This document shows positions 58,511-64,000 of a stretch of DNA of 64,000 bases, piece by piece. Position 1 is the first letter of the stretch; the number at the start of each line of letters is the position of its first letter. The translations under genes and the position numbers were made by a program. Where the stretch lies: the NCBI GenBank assembly GCA_963662155.1, contig OY759271.1, positions 41,754,000 to 41,817,999 of the forward strand, read 5' to 3'. The DNA is from Lamellibrachia columna (Eukaryota; Annelida; Polychaeta; Sabellida; Siboglinidae). The notes below the pieces were generated by a model. The model was not told the DNA's origin. It saw only the letters and a list, made by a program, of their open reading frames with translations, and did not search any database.

Positions 58511-58922
58511 GTGCTGCCTAGTTCAACAACCCCCTAAGTGCATATTTGTAATAAGGGAGAAAAACGCATTCAAAGTTTGAACAGTATATTCCACGGTTGA
58601 CGTGCTTCGTATATAAAAAAAAACAGATGAGCATTTTGCAGGTTATAGCTACCCTATACCCAACAGTCTGTAAACATGGCTTTCCTTTCATCTTCAGAAA
58701 TAGTTCCATAGTTGCATGTCGTGGTGGGTCGGTTAAGAGGTTGTTCACCCAGTGTATTTTGCCATTCACGGCACCCAGTAAAACGAGGATAACAGGACTT
58801 AGGTGCATGAAATCATTAATATTAGTATGTGGCAGTAAAGATAGATAGTAGCAACACCTGTTGATCAAATAAAACTAAATTAAAAATATATGGACTTAGG
58901 GGGTTGTTGAACTAGGCAGCAC
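58511..58922. mobile_element. 412-bp miniature inverted-repeat element (MITE)
   Basis: The terminal 29 bp 'gtgctgcctagttcaacaac...' (58511-58539) and 58894-58922 are perfect inverted copies. Both sides are flanked by 'aatt', which is either a 4-bp target duplication or part of the ends. No transposase frame is present. The superfamily is unassigned. Confidence 0.82.
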
Positions 58923-58929
58923 AATTGTG

Positions 58930-59828
58930 TCACGCCTCAGCGATCGGTTGGCGTTCAATGTGGTTACACATAACGTCCCCTCGCGGGCGATAATTTAATC
59001 AACAGAATAAAAACGTCTCACAGAGTCTTTAAAATCAGATAGAAGTCGATAAAAACGTGTTGATGTACGCAATGATCAAGTACTTGCTGTTTTACTGTCA
59101 AAGTTGCCACACCATGTTTCACCCGTTCCTCGACTTTGCCAGTTATTTCACGGAGCCACAATAATACGTGTGACGAAGAAGAACAACGTGAACTGGACAC
59201 TGTGGACAGTAACGTTCAGGTCGGAGTGGGATTGCGATGGCTTATGCAAATATCGCTAGCCGTGCAAAATAGAGTTAATAGAGTTTTTATGGTGCTAACC
59301 CAGGAAACAATCTCTGCCTTACGTACCGGGTATTTATAAATTGACAAAAACAAAGAGTAATGTAACCCCCCTTCCAAGGAAAACGTTTAAATTGTGCAAA
59401 ATTAAATGGTGTTAGCATGTCTTTAATGTGTTCGCATCAAAGACAAATATGTGTTGTACCCATTGGCAAACTAAAAAATGCCTTTGGTTTTATATACAAC
59501 TGTATTTACAAAATACAATTTTATTTGAAATACTTTTTCAAAAGTATTTGTAAGCTTACACAATAGAATACGAAAAATCTGGACCTTTTATGCAAGTTAT
59601 CAATATTATAAGTTTTGTATATTTGTTCAGGATGAGCATGGAGGTGAATAAGATGAGAAATCAATCAAGATCAAATCGAGTGGGATGTCGATCGTAATCC
59701 CGACAGTTAACAGCGTCGTGTAAACACAACTTCGGGTCGCGACCTTGCTATCGCCATGTAAACGGGGTATTATTGACATGAGTGATACGCGAGGTTGTGC
59801 AAGTCTGGCATGTGTGTGAGTGTGTGTG

Positions 59829-59884
<56 letters not shown>

Positions 59885-60350
59885 TGTGTAACAAACTCTC
59901 AGTGAATTTGCATTGACATTCCAACGCGTACAGTAAAGATTTGGATGCGACCCTCCAAACATTTAATTCTGAGCAATCCTTCTTTTCAATTATGCAGTCT
60001 GCTTTGTATCCAGCAGATCGTGGTATCATTGACTCGCGAAACTGAGCAGATCATACAATCATTGTCCGATATGTGAACAAAACATTGTCAAATGTGTACA
60101 TATGAACAACACAAACATTTGCATTTCCATTTGAATACAACCGCAAAACCTTTACATTTAAATAACTTATAATTATTATATTTGCATTTAAATGCATTGA
60201 CACGCACTGACAAGTATGGTGCGTGCGTGCGTTCGTGCATGCGTGCGTGTGTACATACATGCATTCACTGCACAAGTGTGACTGAGAATAGATGTCAACA
60301 CTGTCATTAATTATCAAACAGGCTCGAAATGTTTCGCTGTATCGTTGCAG
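58930..60350. other. spacer with a (GTGC)n microsatellite
   Basis: A pure (GTGC)n tract occupies 59828-59886 and a second short one lies near 60222-60248. Open frames at 59018-59339 on both strands have no recognised relatives. Confidence 0.5.
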
Positions 60351-60356
60351 TTGAAA

Positions 60357-60389
60357 ATGGCGCCAAGGTTGTATTCTGTGCTAAACAAG
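60357..60389 (+). CDS. possible short first or internal coding exon
   Basis: An ATG in fair context ('gaaaATGG') opens 11 codons, 'MAPRLYSVLNK', ending at a consensus donor 'AACAAG|gtaagt'. An acceptor-like 'tcgttgcag' lies 7 bp upstream. The downstream partner exon was not found. This is a guess from signals only. Confidence 0.25.
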
Positions 60390-60579
60390 GTAAGTGTCGT
60401 CTAAAGTGAAGCAAACACAAACAAATATTTTATCAATTGTGAACAATATTTTTGAACTAAACTCCAAAGGCAATGACACATCCAATACGACGATAGTAGT
60501 TATAGTGCAGGAATGAACAAGCAAAAATAGTGCTACCTCCATGAATCACTTCCATTTCCAGTTGCGCGCGCAGCCGCAC

Positions 60580-60860
60580 AGACTTCTGGGTAGCCTGAGC
60601 GCCTCCTGGCGGCGATCTGTAACCCTATCCGTAACCATAGAGCGCCCCCTGGCGACTGGAGGTAACCCTAACCGTTGTAACCCCAACTTTTTGACGATTG
60701 CGACGTGACCCCGACCTGACGTCATCAGTGGTGAACCCTGACCCTAACGGAGTGACCACTACCCTAACGTGACCGCTACCCCGATCCCAAGGAGCGAGAT
60801 AACTTTAACCGTAGCTCAAGGCGTTCAACGAGTGGAGCTAAGCGTAACCCCCCCCCCCGG
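60580..60860. other. GC-rich segment with degenerate CCCTAAC and CTCF-like motifs
   Basis: Repeated 'aaccctaacc', 'gaccctaac' and 'accctaac' resemble a decayed telomeric repeat. 'cgccccctgg' near 60643 fits the core of the CTCF consensus. A perfect CRE 'tgacgtca' lies at 60717-60724. It could be a promoter island; no transcript direction can be fixed. Confidence 0.35.
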
Positions 60861-61165
60861 CTCGTTGTCGCCCGCGGTACCCTATCCGCGTGCCCACCCG
60901 TAAGCTGTCGGGACCGGAGCGATATAGTGACTTTATAGGTGTTGGACATAAGACGTCATAAAACGAAAAGTTTTCGATATGATGTGATAATGTAATATGT
61001 ATTCTGTAGCCTACATGTATGCCTAAATTTTTTTCACTGTATGTATAAACATTCATCCACTCTTTTTTTTGTGGTAGCAGGGTGAAATGTGGTCATATTT
61101 CTTTTGCTAGCGTCGTTACAAACAAATCGACACAACACCTCATTGAATAAAGTCACAAGGAAACT

Positions 61166-62072
61166 TCATTGTTTAAAATAAAGACATATCATGGTAAATA
61201 ATAATACAGTGATGACATTATTGTTTGTCATTGTCTCGATAATCGTCAAGATTAAGGAGCAATGATCAATGGCGGCAGCGAGCGGCCACGCCTGTCCAAC
61301 AAAACGCGTGGGCGTCGGGCTTTGGCAGCTTTTTTTGACCATTTCGGCCATCACGGCCGCCAACATCAGTCTGCGATCGATATATGCCGCATATTCGTCA
61401 CATTCGGCATTCCAGTTTTCTTCGTCGACGTAACAGCTATGGTAATCATCGTCATCATCCACACACGGTGTGCTGTAAACCAGTTCTTCCATGACGGCTG
61501 CCCATTGTTGACGATGGAAACTGAAAATCAGAGTGAGAGACACATAAAAATCGAGCCTTTCTTAAAGATACAGCACGCTATATATATGTCTTACAGTCGA
61601 GACTTTGTTAACAGCACGCTATATATTTCTTAAACAACACATGTGTATTAATAGGCTATGCGAAGCCCGAGAGCAATGAGAGGGGTACTTTCGACCCAGG
61701 CCGGTAGCAGTCGGAAGTCGATCCTTTCGCGTATATTAATAAAACAAGAGTTACCAAGCAACGAGAGACGTACTATGAACCAGACCAGCAGTCGGTTGAC
61801 TGGTGTTTTTTATCGCTAGACTGCTAGCAGTCGCCTACTTGGCCTGCATACCGATTGCAGTCCTTATGAGCGGTGACCCCACGGCCTCAGGCCGGTAAGC
61901 AAACGACGGCGTGCTTTTTAAAACTAGAACTATCTATAGCCGAACGTTACACAGTTGTAGAACAGTATGTCTTTTAAAGTTAAACTATGTGTTATATATG
62001 CATTGTAAAAGTGTTAAAGTTAAACTATGTATTAGCGATCATTTGTACAAGCAACTACACGTGCTATATATG

Positions 62073-62168
<96 letters not shown>

Positions 62169-62258
62169 TTACAAACGATGCAGCGTTATGGTCAGTGCGT
62201 CGCCTATGACGTTATACACGACCAGTAGATCGGCGAAGACAGCAACGGCAGACATCAT
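61166..62258 (-). CDS. predicted two-exon protein of unknown function (about 146 aa)
   Basis: Exon 1 (62258-62173) starts 'MMSAVAVFADLLVVYNVIGD' and ends at a perfect donor TTT|gtaagtatat. Exon 2 (61520-61166) follows acceptor 'gattttcag' and keeps the frame. Exon 2 encodes 'MEELVYSTPCVDDDDDYH', 'MLAAVMAEMVKKS', and a hydrophobic C-terminus including 'TVLLFTMICLYFK'. The intron (652 bp) carries a 95-bp (TA)n beside its donor. The acidic centre and the possible C-terminal membrane segment are visible; no family is recognised. It is divergent from the gene at 63010. Confidence 0.45.
61640..61910. repeat. diverged direct repeats in the intron of the minus-strand gene
   Basis: Two related segments contain 'gagagcaatgagaggggtac' and 'caagcaacgagagacgtac', each followed by 'ccag..c..agcagtcgg', about 90-100 bp apart. 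Their nature is unknown. Confidence 0.5.
62072..62166. repeat. (TA)n microsatellite, about 95 bp
   Basis: A pure TA run directly abuts the proposed donor of the minus-strand gene. Confidence 0.97.
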
Positions 62259-62329
62259 GGCAACAGCAGCAATGACGATAGGTGTATAAAGAAATGACTA
62301 GTCTTAAATAGCAAGCGTTAAACAATGCA

Positions 62330-62870
62330 GACAGCTGAGGTACAGCTGACGTGCAGTCGACGTAAGCCACTAGAACAATAACAAATACATTAAAATCAGA
62401 AAGAAGTACGAAAAGAAATTCCAAACAGTCGATGTACAGCTGACGTAGTCGTCATGCAGCTGACGTAAACCGCTAGAACAAATTCAGAAACAAAACCCAG
62501 ACAGCCGACGTACAGCTGACGTAAGCTGCTAGAATAATAATAAATTAATCACAACGAAAAACAGATGCTATAAACCTGCCAGAGAACTGTCAGCTAACCG
62601 ACATTGAAACCAAACTCCCATTTATCATGCGTAACGTACAGCTGACGTAGTCGGGGTGCAGCTGACGTAAGCTTCTAGAGTAATAACAAATTCTTCACAA
62701 CGAAAAACATATGCGATAAGCCTATCAGAGAACTGTCAGCTGACCAACACTGGTATTCCCAGACAGTCGACGTACAGCTAACGTAAGCTGCTAGACCAAT
62801 AAAAAATTCATCACAACGAAAAACAGTTGCAATAACCCTGTTAGAGAACTAGCACAACGCACACCAACGG
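62330..62870. promoter_or_regulatory. repeated upstream region with CAGCTGACGT motifs between divergent genes
   Basis: About four imperfect repeats share 'cagctgacgtaagctgctag', 'aataacaaattcatcacaac', 'gaaaaacag' and 'agagaactgtcagct'. The composite motif CAGCTGACGT (an E-box joined to a CRE/ATF half-site) occurs about six times, with one CAGCTAACGT variant. The layout resembles a repeated enhancer serving both genes. Function is inferred. Confidence 0.6.
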
Positions 62871-62914
62871 TTGCAGCTGGGGAGATAACGAAAAGCGTGC
62901 CAACCCTAGTAAGC

Positions 62915-62925
62915 GGATATAAAAA
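62915..62925 (+). promoter_or_regulatory. TATA box of the gene at 63010
   Basis: 'gatataaaaag' lies about 90 bp upstream of the ATG at 63010, downstream of the repeated motif region. Transcription would start around 62945-62955. Confidence 0.65.
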
Positions 62926-63009
62926 GCGACCCACCACTCCAACGGACATAACCACTCGCTCTCTCGGTTGATTGACTGCCTCTCGCTTCAGGATCTAAGC
63001 AACACCGCC

Positions 63010-63939
63010 ATGGCCACGCAGAACTTCGTTGACGCGCAGCCGGCGCAGCAGATGAATCTGACACGGCTTCAGACGGAGGTAAGTAATGGAATTTACAAAT
63101 TTACAAGACCGTTAACAATAGTCAATTGTGCCACGCAAGGTAAATACATAGTTTATGCATCGTGCGCGCACTGTCTCAAAGGCGTCCAGCAACAGAACAA
63201 TGGCTACTATTGTACCGTGCACCAATGGCAAACTCTATTCAATGAAATGGCAGCAAAAGCACTGGGCTAACAGCTTCGTCGCTATGACGTCAGACGAAGA
63301 CCGGTATGCCTCGCTATCGCTGCTGAGGAAGGCCCGTGTCATGGCGACCATTAAAAAACGCATCAATAACGACTATGTCAACTACACCGTGTCAGAGCTG
63401 GAAGTGCTAGATGGAGCATTCTCTTTGTTTTGTAGGAGGAAGACAAAGAGAATGCCGCCGGCACCAGCACTACCAGCGAGACGATGAATGACCGCGTCGA
63501 AAAAGTACAACAGTGGCTGGACACGTATGAAAACGTCATGCCACTATTTACCTCCTCTTCCTCGTCCACCGCATCCACACAACCGTTGTGGTCAGACTTT
63601 GAGGGTGACGACGACGATCATCATATCGTCGCTGCCGACTCTGCTGTCACCGCCGCTGCTGCTGCCATAACTATAGTCAGCAGCAGCGGCAGCGATGATA
63701 TAGAGATGACGGTAAGTAAAATAGATAAAATATGGGATCGTACGGATGCCATGTTGAACCAACAGACATTCGATGTAGCGATAGACGAGGCCTGCTTTCG
63801 TTATACATGCGCCGAAGTGGTTCATATGTTGGATGTGTCGGACGATGGCTATTACGTGCCATCGTCCTGTTTGGTCAACCAAACCTACGTTGTGTTGTTA
63901 TGGCGAGATTCGAGAAACTACAATGGGGTCTCGATATGA
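63010..63939 (+). CDS. predicted spliced gene of unknown function with alternative reading of its intron
   Basis: The ATG at 63010 is in an excellent Kozak context ('accgccATGG'). Exon 1 (63010-63078, 23 codons, 'MATQNFVDAQPAQQMNLTRL') ends at a perfect donor GAG|gtaagt. Acceptor 'tgttttgtag' at 63435 opens exon 2 in the same frame, starting 'EEDKENAAGTSTTSE' (a KEN-box-like motif) with a Ser-rich, acidic and poly-Ala region. A second perfect donor ACG|gtaagt lies at 63711; without splicing the frame runs to 63939. The retained intron is open for another 64 codons and contains a zinc-finger-like segment. The product family is unknown. Confidence 0.5.
63079..63435 (+). pseudogene. intronic segment resembling the RPA70 C-terminal zinc OB fold
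   Basis: In frame with exon 1 it encodes 'GIYKFTRPLTIVNCATQGKY', 'CAHCLKGVQQQNNGYYCTVH' and 'TLFNEMAAKALG'. After a frame change at about 63265 it continues 'NSFVAMTSDEDRYASLSLL' and 'ARVMATIKKRINNDYV'. The Cys-x2-Cys ... Cys-x2-His pattern, the 'FNEMA...LG' block and the following helix-strand order recall replication protein A 70 kDa domain C. The frame change means it is either decayed, programmed or spliced. Confidence 0.4.
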
Positions 63940-64000
63940 TAGAGAAGGTTCGAAATACCATCGCTAGTCAATACAAAGATACGTGCCCTGCTAGTAGTAG
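63903..64000 (+). CDS. start of a further open frame running off the window
   Basis: An ATG at 63903 opens a frame starting 'MARFEKLQWGLDMIEKVRNT' and continuing without a stop to the window end. It overlaps the end of the preceding frame, which suggests dense gene packing. No family is recognised. Confidence 0.3.

Noticed and set aside
58518..58868. ORFs on both strands inside the 412-bp inverted-repeat element
   Set aside because: They show no transposase motifs and fall between perfect inverted ends of a miniature element.

Overview
This is a repeat-rich animal (metazoan) nuclear genome window. Two spliced host genes sit head to head, their introns and flanks are packed with transposon remnants and minisatellites, and a compact unrecognised gene block lies at the right edge. 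The transposon families, long repeat-filled introns, GT-AG splicing and an animal isopentenyl phosphate kinase fit a marine invertebrate (lophotrochozoan or invertebrate deuterostome). I cannot name the species from sequence alone.

Host genes. (1) A MADD/DENN-domain RabGEF gene lies on the minus strand. Eleven coding exons (37083 down to 1959) join in frame into about 710 codons, the N-terminal half with the tripartite DENN module. The rest lies beyond the left edge. A likely non-coding first exon lies near 41.4-41.6 kb. (2) An isopentenyl phosphate kinase gene lies on the plus strand in six exons (41991-45993), 279 residues and apparently intact. The two genes diverge from a GC-rich segment at about 41.0-41.65 kb carrying a perfect CRE and an EGR-type site, probably a shared promoter.

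Introns. MADD introns hold long minisatellites with 25 to 62 bp units. Two arrays include the intron's 3' splice site and the start of the next exon. The 60-bp array (9743-10880, 19 copies) and the 55-bp array (23330-23680, about 6 copies) therefore present rows of duplicate splice acceptors. Other arrays grew inside a LINE ORF2 (37-bp unit) and inside a SINE-like repeat (36-bp unit).

Mobile elements. These include a broken plus-strand non-LTR retrotransposon at 1-1440 with three shorter relatives; an RTE-like 3' fragment near 15.0-15.5 kb; a 1220-bp decayed hAT element with a perfect 8-bp target duplication (19591-20810); a degraded LINE at 25.4-30.3 kb; and a minus-strand LINE (50.8-58.4 kb) split by a young Ty3/gypsy-type element (53310-57058). 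The gypsy element has two apparently identical 198-bp LTRs but has lost reverse transcriptase, RNase H and most of integrase. Three miniature inverted-repeat elements (266, 722 and 412 bp) and SINE-like repeats are also present.

Right edge (about 61.1-64.0 kb). Two divergent, probably spliced small genes flank about 530 bp of imperfect repeats, each repeat carrying CAGCTGACGT-type motifs. The plus-strand gene has a TATA box, a strong Kozak start and consensus splice sites. Its first intron encodes a segment resembling the zinc-binding OB fold of RPA70. I could not assign the block to a known family; it could be a host locus, a large transposon or an integrated virus-like element.
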